Part shown: positions 6,314-12,992 of the stretch, piece by piece
Layout: every line of letters begins with the position of its first letter
Position numbering within the stretch: position 1 is the stretch's first letter
Source: JBDTYT01 sp040005555
GTDB taxonomy: Bacteria; Actinomycetota; UBA4738; HRBIN12
Length of the DNA: 13,355 nucleotides
Assembly: GCA_040005555.1 (NCBI GenBank)
Contig: JBDTYT010000045.1
Location: forward strand, 1 to 13,355
Reading direction: 5' to 3'
Translations under genes and position numbers: made by a program
Notes under the pieces: generated by a model
The model's database searches: none
What the model saw: only the letters and a program-made list of their open reading frames with translations
What the model was told of the DNA's origin: nothing

Positions 6314-7351
6314 GTGGCCAAGCAGGAGGTCGAGCTCGTCGAGGCCGATGGCCTCGAGATCCGCGTGACGAACCCTTCGAAGGTCTTCTTCCCGCAGATC
6401 GGGATCACGAAGCTCGACCTCGTGCAGTACTACATCGCGGTGGCGAACGGAGCGCTGGTCGGGTGCCGCCACCGACCCTCAACGATGCTGCGGTTCCCCG
6501 ACGGCATCGAGGGGAAAGCGTTCTTCCAGAAGCGGGTACCGGAGAGCCGCCCGGAATGGCTCCGCACGGCCATGATCCACTTCCCGAGCGGACGACGCGC
6601 AGAGATGATCGCGATCGCCGATGCGGCGCACCTGGTCTGGGCGACGAACCTCGGATGCGTGGACATCAACCCCTGGCCCGTGCGCTCGAACGACGTCGAC
6701 CACCCCGACGAGCTGCGGATCGACCTGGACCCGACACCCGGGGTGCCCTGGCCCGACGTGCGCGACACCGCGATGGTCGCGGGCGACGTCTTGGAGGAGC
6801 ACGACCTGGTCGGGTTCCCGAAGACCTCAGGCAAGCGAGGCATGCACGTGGTCGTGCGCATCGAGCCGCGATGGGAGTTCACCGAGGTCCGCCGTTCGGC
6901 GCTCGCCCTCGCGCGCGAGATCGAGCGGCGGATGCCCGAGGTCGCGACCACGAAGTGGTGGAAGGAGGAGCGCCGAGGAGTCTTCGTCGACTACAACCAG
7001 AACGCTCGCGATCGCACGACCGCGTCGGTGTATTCCGTGCGTCCCGTCGCCGACGCGCGCGTGTCGACGCCCCTCGGATGGGGTGAGGTACCGACCGTCG
7101 AGCCCGAGGCGTGGACGATCACCACCGTGCCCGAGCGGTACGCGTCGGGGATCGACCCGGGCGCGGGGCTCGACGACCGGGCCGGCTCGCTCGATGCCCT
7201 GCTCGAGCTCGCTCGGCGCGACGAGCACGAGGGACTCGGCGATGCGCCGTGGCCACCGAACTTCCCGAAGGCGCCGGGCGAGCCGGTACGCGCCCAACCG
7301 TCCCGGCGACGCGCGAAAGCCCAGGACGCCGAGGCGCCCCCCGAGAACTGA
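6314..7351 (+). CDS. Stand-alone LigD-type polymerase/primase domain protein (AEP superfamily)
   Basis: The protein has 345 residues and consists of one LigD polymerase (PolDom) domain. Visible motifs are TNPSKVFFPQ near the start, RIDLDPTPG with the metal-binding Asp137 and Asp139, SGKRGMHVVV in the nucleotide-binding region, and DYNQNARDRTTASVYSVRP near residue 235. The family adds nucleotides or ribonucleotides at DNA ends and fills gaps in non-homologous end joining, usually with Ku and LigD. No ligase or phosphoesterase domain is fused, and neither Ku nor LigD is in the window. Mycobacteria are known to carry similar stand-alone polymerases beside full LigD. The last 40 residues are Arg/Lys/Pro-rich and probably disordered. 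GTG at 6314 is supported by TAGGGT at the leaderless distance; no Shine-Dalgarno is present. A role in DNA repair, perhaps in stationary phase, follows from the family. Confidence 0.92.
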   Translation: MAKQEVELVEADGLEIRVTNPSKVFFPQIGITKLDLVQYYIAVANGALVGCRHRPSTMLRFPDGIEGKAFFQKRVPESRPEWLRTAMIHFPSGRRAEMIAIADAAHLVWATNLGCVDINPWPVRSNDVDHPDELRIDLDPTPGVPWPDVRDTAMVAGDVLEEHDLVGFPKTSGKRGMHVVVRIEPRWEFTEVRRSALALAREIERRMPEVATTKWWKEERRGVFVDYNQNARDRTTASVYSVRPVADARVSTPLGWGEVPTVEPEAWTITTVPERYASGIDPGAGLDDRAGSLDALLELARRDEHEGLGDAPWPPNFPKAPGEPVRAQPSRRRAKAQDAEAPPEN

Positions 7352-7425
7352 CCCGCAGGCAACGCACCCCCGAAGGAAGGCCGGAACCGGGTTTCCGAGC
7401 GCCCGAGATTGGGAATGACGCACTC

Positions 7426-7441
7426 GGCCGGAGAACCGGCC
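7426..7441 (+). other. Perfect hairpin upstream of the four-helix membrane protein gene
   Basis: GGCCGG-agaa-CCGGCC is a 6-bp GC stem with a four-base loop, 27 bases before the ATG at 7468. It may end the polymerase transcript or sit in the leader of the next gene. No T-run follows. A second, weaker hairpin (CGGAA/TTCCG) lies at 7382-7397. Confidence 0.4.
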
Positions 7442-7454
7442 CGATGAGGACCGA

Positions 7455-7461
7455 AAGGAGG
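7455..7461 (+). promoter_or_regulatory. Shine-Dalgarno of the four-helix membrane protein gene
   Basis: AAGGAGG lies six bases before ATG at 7468 and fixes this start against the longer open frame that begins at 7111. Confidence 0.8.
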
Positions 7462-7467
7462 TCCGTC

Positions 7468-8049
7468 ATGGCAGAGACCCAGAGTGACGAGCGTGTGGAG
7501 GCAGACGGCGAGGTGACGACCGTGCGGAAGACCACTGCGGACGCCGACCCCGTGATCGTGGAGCGTCCCGTCGAGCGCACGGTCGTGGGATCCACGGCCC
7601 CGACGACGGCCGTTTCGCCGGGTCGAGGCGCGCTGCGACTCGTCCTGGGGGCGCTCGGCGCCGCCGGACTATTCGTGGGTGCGTTCCTCGCGTGGGTGAA
7701 CGACATCAACGGCATCGACCTGTCGAACCGGGTCTTCTTCACCACGGACGTTCGGGCGACAACGCAGTTCCTGGCGTCGGCCGGGGCGATCACCATCGCG
7801 ATCGGACTGGTGGCGTTGCTCGGTCTCACGTTCATCAACGGGTGGGTGGTTCGACTCGCCGGGATGGCGGGGATCATCGCCTTCGTCCTGAGCGTGATCT
7901 CGATGGCCAGGGCCCAGGGGTTCTCGCTGCCCGAGGACATCGGCATCGGGATGTGGGTGCTGCTCGCGGGCAGCGCCCTGACCATGATCGCCGGGTTCGT
8001 CCCCACGACGCGGGTGGTCGAGCGGCCCTCGGTCACCACGACCGCCTAA
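7468..8049 (+). CDS. Four-helix membrane protein of unknown function
   Basis: I do not recognise the family. The protein has 193 residues; the start is set by AAGGAGG six bases upstream. The first 50 residues are hydrophilic, rich in Glu, Asp, Val and Thr, with no signal peptide, so they are probably cytoplasmic. Four hydrophobic segments follow near residues 56-77, 100-122, 127-148 and 159-178. The first loop carries WVNDINGIDLSNRVFF, a conserved-looking polar stretch between helices 1 and 2. The short C-terminal tail is Thr/Val-rich. The layout resembles small actinobacterial membrane proteins with an extracellular loop between helices 1 and 2, but no catalytic residues are apparent. It follows the polymerase gene by 116 bases with hairpins between, so it may have its own transcript. 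Confidence 0.82.
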   Translation: MAETQSDERVEADGEVTTVRKTTADADPVIVERPVERTVVGSTAPTTAVSPGRGALRLVLGALGAAGLFVGAFLAWVNDINGIDLSNRVFFTTDVRATTQFLASAGAITIAIGLVALLGLTFINGWVVRLAGMAGIIAFVLSVISMARAQGFSLPEDIGIGMWVLLAGSALTMIAGFVPTTRVVERPSVTTTA

Positions 8050-8087
8050 CCGGGAGATCGAAGAGCACCCGCCCCCCGCCCAGGCGC

Positions 8088-8096
8088 GGAAGGAGG
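8088..8096 (+). promoter_or_regulatory. Strong Shine-Dalgarno before a short, interrupted frame
   Basis: GGAAGGAGG lies six bases before ATG at 8103. It is among the strongest ribosome binding sites in the window and implies that translation starts at 8103. Confidence 0.65.
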
Positions 8097-8170
8097 CTCG
8101 CGATGAAGGCGGATGGAACCCTCATCGAACGCGAGCACCTCGCCCTCCGAGGGTCCGCGCCCGGCGGGGG

Positions 8171-8190
8171 GGCGCGTCTAGGGACGCGCC
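8171..8190 (+). other. GC-rich hairpin just before the internal TAG
   Basis: GGCGCGTC-tagg-GACGCGCC forms a perfect 8-bp stem with a 4-base loop, ending five bases before the TAG at 8196. It may be a terminator-like structure for the membrane protein gene. No T-run follows. Confidence 0.4.
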
Positions 8191-8223
8191 GGATGTAGGA
8201 GCTGCGCACCTGCGAGGTCCCGA

Positions 8224-8274
8224 GCTGCCACACGATCTTGTCCGTGTACAACACCGGGGTTCGGTGTTGGCAGC
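8224..8274 (+). other. Nested inverted repeats that could fold into a three-way junction
   Basis: CAACACCG-gggtt-CGGTGTTG (8249-8269) is a perfect 8-bp hairpin. Beside it ACACG/CGTGT (8230-8234 and 8243-8247) can pair, and GCTGC/GCAGC (8224-8228 and 8270-8274) can close both. It lies inside the zinc-ribbon-like frame, so it may reflect coding only, or act at the junction of the convergent genes. Confidence 0.35.
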
Positions 8275-8334
8275 ATCAGGTGGCCACACGCTACGTCCCG
8301 CGCGGCAGCCGCCCGCGATTGGACGTCTCCTAGA

Positions 8335-9165
8335 TCACGACCCGGGGGGTGGAGGGGTTTCCTCCGGGGGCACGGCCTCTGTCGTTGGGGCCGCTGGCGG
8401 AGCGGGAGGCGGCTGGGGCATCGTCGGCGGCGCCTGCATGGCGGGAGCCTCGCTCGGGACCATCGGCGGCATGCCCGCGGCTGCATCGTCAACGGTTCCC
8501 TTGCGACGGCCATTCATGAACAGCGCGATGGCGACGATCACGACGAGAGCGATCCCGACGATGAGCACGATCGAGGACGTCGAGGACGATCCACTGCCCG
8601 TCGCACCCGCCGTCGCTCGGAGCTCGAGCCGCTGACCGACCTGCGGCTTCCAGGTGACCGTGGTGCCGTCGACCGTGCCGTTCGTATCGGTGACCGATCC
8701 CGGGAACGTGATGGAGATCCGGATGTCGGCCCCGCCCAAGGCCTGGTTGATGCCGGGGATCGAGCTCGTCGCGCCGGAGGCCCCCGCCCCGCCCGAAAGA
8801 TCCAACACGCCGGAGACGGTGAAGGTGTCACCGTGGCGAACGATGCTCAGCGACTCCGGATCATCCGCGTTGAACTGCGTGAGCGGCACCCCGTCGAACG
8901 TGAACTCCTCGCCGACGAAGTCGCCGTCATCGTAGGCTTTCGCGCTCACGCCCGGGACGCTGCTCGGGATCGGCGCCGAACTGCCGATGAGCTCCTGGGC
9001 CGATTGTCCGGTCAGCTGGAGCAACTGCTTGCTGAAAGCGAACACCATCGTGCCGCTCACCGTGTTGTCGGATGAGACGTCGAAATCGACGTTCAGCTTG
9101 ATGCAGCCGGTGAGCAGGACCGCAAGCAGACCCACCGCCGCCAGCCGGGCCATCCGATGCGACAT
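8335..9165 (-). CDS. LppM-like lipoprotein with C-terminal membrane helix and Pro-rich tail
   Basis: The protein has 276 residues. The start ATG at 9165 follows AGGGGAGG at good distance. A short basic N-terminus and a hydrophobic run end in LLTGC, a lipobox with Cys21. The domain that follows (IKLNVDFDVSSDNTVSGTM) matches the LppM domain of mycobacterial lipoproteins, a beta-rich fold reaching to about residue 185. A Gly/Ser linker leads to one membrane helix at about 198-216, then NGRRKG and a roughly 55-residue Pro/Ala/Met tail. LppM of Mycobacterium tuberculosis is an envelope protein linked to host interaction; its biochemical role is not settled. The gene lies 37 bases after the DUF2017 gene on the same strand and may be co-transcribed, though it has a possible -10 (TACGCT, 9195-9200) of its own. 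It converges with the interrupted zinc-ribbon-like frame. Confidence 0.82.
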   Translation of the reverse strand: MSHRMARLAAVGLLAVLLTGCIKLNVDFDVSSDNTVSGTMVFAFSKQLLQLTGQSAQELIGSSAPIPSSVPGVSAKAYDDGDFVGEEFTFDGVPLTQFNADDPESLSIVRHGDTFTVSGVLDLSGGAGASGATSSIPGINQALGGADIRISITFPGSVTDTNGTVDGTTVTWKPQVGQRLELRATAGATGSGSSSTSSIVLIVGIALVVIVAIALFMNGRRKGTVDDAAAGMPPMVPSEAPAMQAPPTMPQPPPAPPAAPTTEAVPPEETPPPPGS

Positions 9166-9171
9166 CGGGTT

Positions 9172-9200
9172 CCCCTCCCCTTCGGATCTGTTCGAGCGTA
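9172..9200 (-). promoter_or_regulatory. Possible -10 and Shine-Dalgarno of the LppM-like gene
   Basis: On the minus strand TACGCT (9200-9195) is followed by a purine-rich AAGGGGAGGGG (9182-9172), six bases before the ATG at 9165. The ribosome binding site is clear; the -10 is tentative and no -35 box is obvious. Confidence 0.45.
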
Positions 9201-9202
9201 CC

Positions 9203-9679
9203 TCACCGCCCGGGCGTGAGCGCCGAGACGACGTCTTCCTCCAGCCAGCTCAGGAACGCGTACACGGCGTAGGAAGCTGCTCGTTCATCGTCGCCCTCGA
9301 AGTCCAGAGGTGTGGAGGCTTCGGTCACGTCGAGACGAACCCCGAGCATCAGACGGACGTCGTTGATCGCTGCGAGCCACGCGGCCACCTCGTCCTCGGA
9401 CAGCCGGTCGGCGTCGATCGTGCGCTCCATCGTGTCGACCGCCGCCATCCGCTGCGCGAGCAGGTCATCGTGCACCATGTGAGCGAATTCTGCCGAGCGC
9501 TCTGGGTCGTCCGCGTATGCGGGCGGGAAGAGTCGCTGCAATGCGGGGTCGGCCGGGTCGCCACCCCGCAGAAGATCCCGCAGCATGCTCGGAACGCCGC
9601 GGATCGTCTCCCGCTCGGATGTGGTGAGTCGCACGAGGAACCCCCCGTTGCGCGTGCGCTTCACCCGCTCGAGCGCCAC
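9203..9679 (-). CDS. DUF2017 family protein
   Basis: The protein has 158 residues and starts with GTG only four bases after the ClpS stop. The sequence matches DUF2017, an actinobacterial family commonly encoded next to clpS: RNGGFLVRLTTSERETI near the start, RLFPPAYADDPERSAEF near residue 50 and a helical C-terminal half containing WLAAINDVRLMLGVRLDV. It is acidic, has no membrane segment or signal peptide and should be cytoplasmic. Its function is unknown; constant pairing with clpS suggests a role in Clp-dependent proteolysis or its control, which is inference from context. The start fits tight coupling to clpS. No catalytic residues can be named. Confidence 0.85.
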   Translation of the reverse strand: MALERVKRTRNGGFLVRLTTSERETIRGVPSMLRDLLRGGDPADPALQRLFPPAYADDPERSAEFAHMVHDDLLAQRMAAVDTMERTIDADRLSEDEVAAWLAAINDVRLMLGVRLDVTEASTPLDFEGDDERAASYAVYAFLSWLEEDVVSALTPGR

Positions 9680-9683
9680 CGGT

Positions 9684-9983
9684 TTACCGGTCCCTCTGCA
9701 TCGTCGCCCACAAACCGTGCGCGTGCAGTCGCGAGACGTCGAACTCGCATTTCTCCCTCGAACCCGACGCGACGACGGCCTTGCCCTTGTGATGGACGTC
9801 GAGCATCAGCTTCGTCGCCTGCGCACGCGGGTAGCCGAACAGCTTCTGGAAGACGAACACGACGTATGACATCAGGTTGATCGGGTCATTCCATACGATG
9901 ACGATCCACGGGACGTCGGGCTCGATGATCTCCTCTTCGGCGGGTCGCTCGACCTCGACGGGTGCCGTGGATCCTGCGGTCAC
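9684..9983 (-). CDS. clpS: ATP-dependent Clp protease adaptor ClpS
   Basis: The protein has 99 residues. After a flexible acidic N-terminal arm of about 22 residues comes the ClpS core: PWIVIVWNDPINLMSYVVFV, then FQKLFGYPRAQATKLMLDVH and HKGKAVV. By alignment to E. coli ClpS, Asn32 and Asp33 match the residues that hold the N-terminal amino group of the degron, Met38 matches the gatekeeper methionine and His64 matches His66. ClpS binds the ClpA/ClpC N-domain and delivers N-end-rule substrates to ClpP. The usual DDxTP after Asn is here DPINL, a variation often seen in actinobacteria. GTG at 9983 has no Shine-Dalgarno but has TACGGT six bases upstream, so the mRNA may be leaderless. The DUF2017 gene follows after four bases, and the sensor-phosphatase gene ends 24 bases upstream. 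Confidence 0.93.
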   Translation of the reverse strand: MTAGSTAPVEVERPAEEEIIEPDVPWIVIVWNDPINLMSYVVFVFQKLFGYPRAQATKLMLDVHHKGKAVVASGSREKCEFDVSRLHAHGLWATMQRDR

Positions 9984-9989
9984 GCCGTC

Positions 9990-9995
9990 ACCGTA
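9990..9995 (-). promoter_or_regulatory. Candidate -10 element for a leaderless clpS mRNA
   Basis: TACGGT on the minus strand ends six bases before the GTG (9983-9981). It sits in the 24-base gap after the sensor-phosphatase stop, so clpS and the DUF2017 gene can be expressed apart from the signalling operon. No clear -35 box. Confidence 0.5.
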
Positions 9996-10007
9996 CCTGC
10001 TTCCGCG

Positions 10008-12992
10008 CTACGGACGGACTCGAAGGACGAGGATCGCCACGTCATCCGGTGCCTCGGAATCGGGGTCGGCCACTGCCTCGATGAACCGGTCGGCCGTGGC
10101 GTGCGCGTCGAGACCCGTGCACGTGCGCAGGAACGCGATGAGCTCAGATTCGCCGAGCGGGTGCGACCGCCGGGAGTCGATGAGTCCGTCTGTGAAGAAC
10201 ACCACGATGTCCCCGGGCGCGAGCTCGATCGAACGGTCTTCCAGCTCGACCTCCTCGAAGATACCGAGGAGGGTCCCCGGGACGCCGATGGTCTCGGCGC
10301 GCCCGTCCCCGTGAAGCACGAGCGGCAGGGGATGGCCGCCGCACGACACCGTGAGCCGGGCGCCCTCGGCCCGAGGCTCCAACAACGCGAACGCGACCGT
10401 GGAGAATCGCTCGCCGTCCTCACGGCGCAGGGCTTCACTCATGGTCGCCAAGACGGCGCTCGGGGTCCGCTGATGCAGGGCGACGGCGCGGAGCGTGTGC
10501 CGGGCGAACCCGGTGAGGGCCGCCGCCTCGACCCCCTTGCCGCACACGTCGCCGATCGCGACGGCCCATTCCCCCTCGCGGATCTCGAACACGTCGTAGA
10601 AGTCGCCACCGACCTCGTTGCGCTCGATCGCCGCGGGTTGGTACAGGGCAGCCGCCTCGATGCCGGGGATCTGGGGGAGCTCCGGCGGGAGCAGGCTCCG
10701 CTGGAGCGTGCGGGCGATATGGCTGCGCTCCTCGTAGAGGCGAGCGTTGTCGATCGCCAGCGCGGCTCGGCGCGCGAGGTCCTCGGCGAACTCGAGGTCG
10801 GACTCTCCGAAACGACGACCGGACTCCGCCGACGCGAACGTCACGGCTCCGATCGCTCTGCCACGAGCGACGAGCGGGACGATCATCGCCGATCGCAGCC
10901 CGAGCGAGCGCGCCATCACCAGTTGCTCCGGGTGGCGGATCCCCGTTTCGAGCATCTCGTCCGTGATCTCGGGATAGATCACCGACCTGGAGGTGCGGAT
11001 AACCTCGTGGATGCCACCCGGTTCGCTCGGATGGGGCGGGAACCGATACCGGAACTCCTTCGCGGTCGCGATCTTCTCCGCGTCCGAGTGGGTCACCTCG
11101 ATCGACTGGACCGAACCGTCGGGCTCCACGACCTCCACGCTGCACCAGTCGGCGACGCGTGGCACCGCGAGTTTCGCGAGCTTCGACAGGGTCTTGCGGT
11201 AGTTCAACGAGGCGGCGAGCACGACGCTGGCGTCGGCGAGGAACGAGAGCCGCTCGTTCGCAGATTCGGCCTCGGCGCGTGAGGCCCGCTCGTTCGCGAG
11301 CAGCTCGGCGCGGATCCGCTCGCTGCGACGCCGGTCGGAGATGTCCCGGATGTATGCGGTGAACAAGAGCTGCCCGGGATCGTCCACGCGGGTGACGGTC
11401 ACCTCGACGGGCACCTCCTCCCCGTCGGCGCGGAGCGCGTCCAGCTCGATCCGCCGCCCGATGATGGTCGCCTGGCCGGTTTCGACGTAGCGCGCGAGAG
11501 ACGCGCGATGCCGATCGCGGTCGGCGGGCGGGATGAGGAACGAGGCGAGCTCGGAACCGATGACATCGGCGGCGCGGTACCCGAACATATCCTCGGCGGC
11601 CGGGTTGAAGTCGACCACGAGGCCATCCGCGTCCATCGAGACGATCGCGTCCTGCGCCGACTGCAAGATCGCGCTCTTGCGAGCCTCGCTCTCGCGTACG
11701 ACCGACTCCACGTGCTTCCGCTCGACGAACTGACCGATCTGGCTGCCGATCGTGGTCATCATCTGCAGCAGCTCCTCGTCGGGCTCACGGATGTCGTGGC
11801 TGAAGAACTCCAGGACGCCGAGCACCTCCTCGCCCAGACGGATGGGGAACGCCAGGGCGCTGTGCAGCCCGTCTCGAGCCGCCGACGACGCTCGAGGGAA
11901 GTTGTCTTCCTTCGTCACGTCGTCGATCCATACCGAGCGGTTCTCCTCCCAGACGCGGCCCGGCAGACCGAGGCCCGGGACGGGCGCGAAGTCGCGGGAC
12001 GCTTGGAGGAAGCTCGGCGCCCGTTCGGGGATCGCGGCCCAGGTCCCGGCACATCGCAGGATCCATCTCCGGCGATCCACGAAGTACACCGCACCCAGCT
12101 CCCACCCGAGGCTCTCGCCGACGGCCGACAGGATGCGTGGCGTCGCCTCATCCAGCGTCTCGGACTCGGCGAGGAGCCGCGCGACGGCGTGTTGGGCGAT
12201 GAGGCGCTGCTCGGCTTCCTTCTGGGCCGTGATATCCGTGCACACCCCCACCATGCGCACCGGACGGTCGTCCTCGTCTGTCAACAGACGAGCGCGAGCG
12301 CTGATCCACCGCATGACACCGCTCGGCAAGATGATGCGGTACTCCGCAGCGTAGTCGGAGCGCTCGGTCACCGCGCTGGCGATCTTCTCGAGGACCGTCC
12401 CGCGATCCTCGGGATGCATATCGGCCTGGTACGCCTCGAACGTCCCGGGGAAGGTTCCCGCCTCGAGGCCGTGGATCAGCTCCAGGCTCTCTGACCAGCG
12501 GACGGTGCCATCGTCGATCGTCCACTCCCACGTGCCCATGCCTCCCGCCGCGAGCGCGAGCCGCAGGTGCTCCTCGCTGCGCCGGAGCGCGTCCTCCGCT
12601 GAGCGGCGATCTCGCTCGCTCACGTCGATCTCGAACCAGACGTGGGTCGTGGGCTCGACCTCGATGCCCCATCGGCTGGAGAGCTGCTCGACGAGGAACA
12701 GTCCCCACCCACCGGGGAGGTCGGCGGCCCCGCTCCGCGCGCGATGCGCGAAGCCCTCGCCGGCGTCGAGCACGTCGACGCGCACGCGCTCAGGCGTGGC
12801 GTCGAGGAGCACGCGGATGCCGGCATCTGATCCGTTCGGGCCGTGGCGAACGGCGTTCGTGACGACCTCGCTGATGAGCAGCCGGAGATTGGCGGCTAGG
12901 TCGGCAGCGAGCGGTGGATCGAGTTCCTCGAGGAGGCGTCGAGCCTCGGAGGCGGCCTCCGGGGCGACGGGGAGTCGCCGTTCAAGGTTCAC
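10008..12992 (-). CDS. RsbW-type kinase fused to PAS-GAF-PAS-GAF and SpoIIE-type PP2C phosphatase
   Basis: The protein has 994 residues and no membrane segment. Domains in order: HATPase anti-sigma kinase (1-123) with N-box SEVVTN (Glu42, Asn46), DAGEG (76-80) and GWGL (95-98); PAS with PAC (about 138-260, TWEW to TDITAQKEAEQRL); GAF (about 265-425); PAS (about 434-550, NPAAEDMFGY); GAF (about 578-755); PP2C phosphatase (about 775-994) with metal-binding Asp797 (VGGDFYD), Asp815 (IGDVCGKG), Asp935 (FTDGLID) and Asp983/Asp984 (DDVAIL). The kinase would phosphorylate an anti-anti-sigma STAS protein and may bind a sigma factor; the phosphatase would reverse this when the sensor domains receive a signal. 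All catalytic residues I can check are present. The GTG start overlaps the upstream STAS gene by 11 bases, and the STAS protein is the obvious substrate. The ligands of the PAS and GAF domains are unknown. Confidence 0.92.
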   Translation of the reverse strand: MNLERRLPVAPEAASEARRLLEELDPPLAADLAANLRLLISEVVTNAVRHGPNGSDAGIRVLLDATPERVRVDVLDAGEGFAHRARSGAADLPGGWGLFLVEQLSSRWGIEVEPTTHVWFEIDVSERDRRSAEDALRRSEEHLRLALAAGGMGTWEWTIDDGTVRWSESLELIHGLEAGTFPGTFEAYQADMHPEDRGTVLEKIASAVTERSDYAAEYRIILPSGVMRWISARARLLTDEDDRPVRMVGVCTDITAQKEAEQRLIAQHAVARLLAESETLDEATPRILSAVGESLGWELGAVYFVDRRRWILRCAGTWAAIPERAPSFLQASRDFAPVPGLGLPGRVWEENRSVWIDDVTKEDNFPRASSAARDGLHSALAFPIRLGEEVLGVLEFFSHDIREPDEELLQMMTTIGSQIGQFVERKHVESVVRESEARKSAILQSAQDAIVSMDADGLVVDFNPAAEDMFGYRAADVIGSELASFLIPPADRDRHRASLARYVETGQATIIGRRIELDALRADGEEVPVEVTVTRVDDPGQLLFTAYIRDISDRRRSERIRAELLANERASRAEAESANERLSFLADASVVLAASLNYRKTLSKLAKLAVPRVADWCSVEVVEPDGSVQSIEVTHSDAEKIATAKEFRYRFPPHPSEPGGIHEVIRTSRSVIYPEITDEMLETGIRHPEQLVMARSLGLRSAMIVPLVARGRAIGAVTFASAESGRRFGESDLEFAEDLARRAALAIDNARLYEERSHIARTLQRSLLPPELPQIPGIEAAALYQPAAIERNEVGGDFYDVFEIREGEWAVAIGDVCGKGVEAAALTGFARHTLRAVALHQRTPSAVLATMSEALRREDGERFSTVAFALLEPRAEGARLTVSCGGHPLPLVLHGDGRAETIGVPGTLLGIFEEVELEDRSIELAPGDIVVFFTDGLIDSRRSHPLGESELIAFLRTCTGLDAHATADRFIEAVADPDSEAPDDVAILVLRVRP

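Larger units (their letters stand above)
8103..8333 (+). pseudogene. Small zinc-ribbon-like protein gene interrupted by one in-frame TAG
   Basis: From ATG at 8103 the frame gives 31 residues, hits TAG at 8196-8198, then stays open for 44 more codons to TAG at 8331-8333. The second part contains CEVPSCHTILSVYNTGVRC followed by WQH, so C-x4-C-x12-C-x2-H. This resembles a small treble-clef or zinc-ribbon fold with a T-x-L-S-x-Y-N signature; I know similar actinobacterial peptides only by pattern. About 39 of the 44 downstream codons end in G or C, as in real genes here. No ATG, GTG or TTG precedes the first Cys after the TAG; only CTG at 8202 could serve as a start. A CAG-to-TAG change would explain the break. 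Alternatives are a real 31-residue peptide (8103-8198), reinitiation at CTG, readthrough, or a sequencing error. The stop nearly touches the convergent LppM-like gene. Confidence 0.5.

Noticed and set aside
7111..7467. Upstream extension of the four-helix membrane protein
   Set aside because: It overlaps the polymerase gene out of frame; AAGGAGG marks the ATG at 7468.
10101..11282. 393-codon open frame on the plus strand
   Set aside because: It is antisense to the GAF-PP2C part of the sensor-phosphatase and has shadow-type composition. The same applies to 11508-12494.
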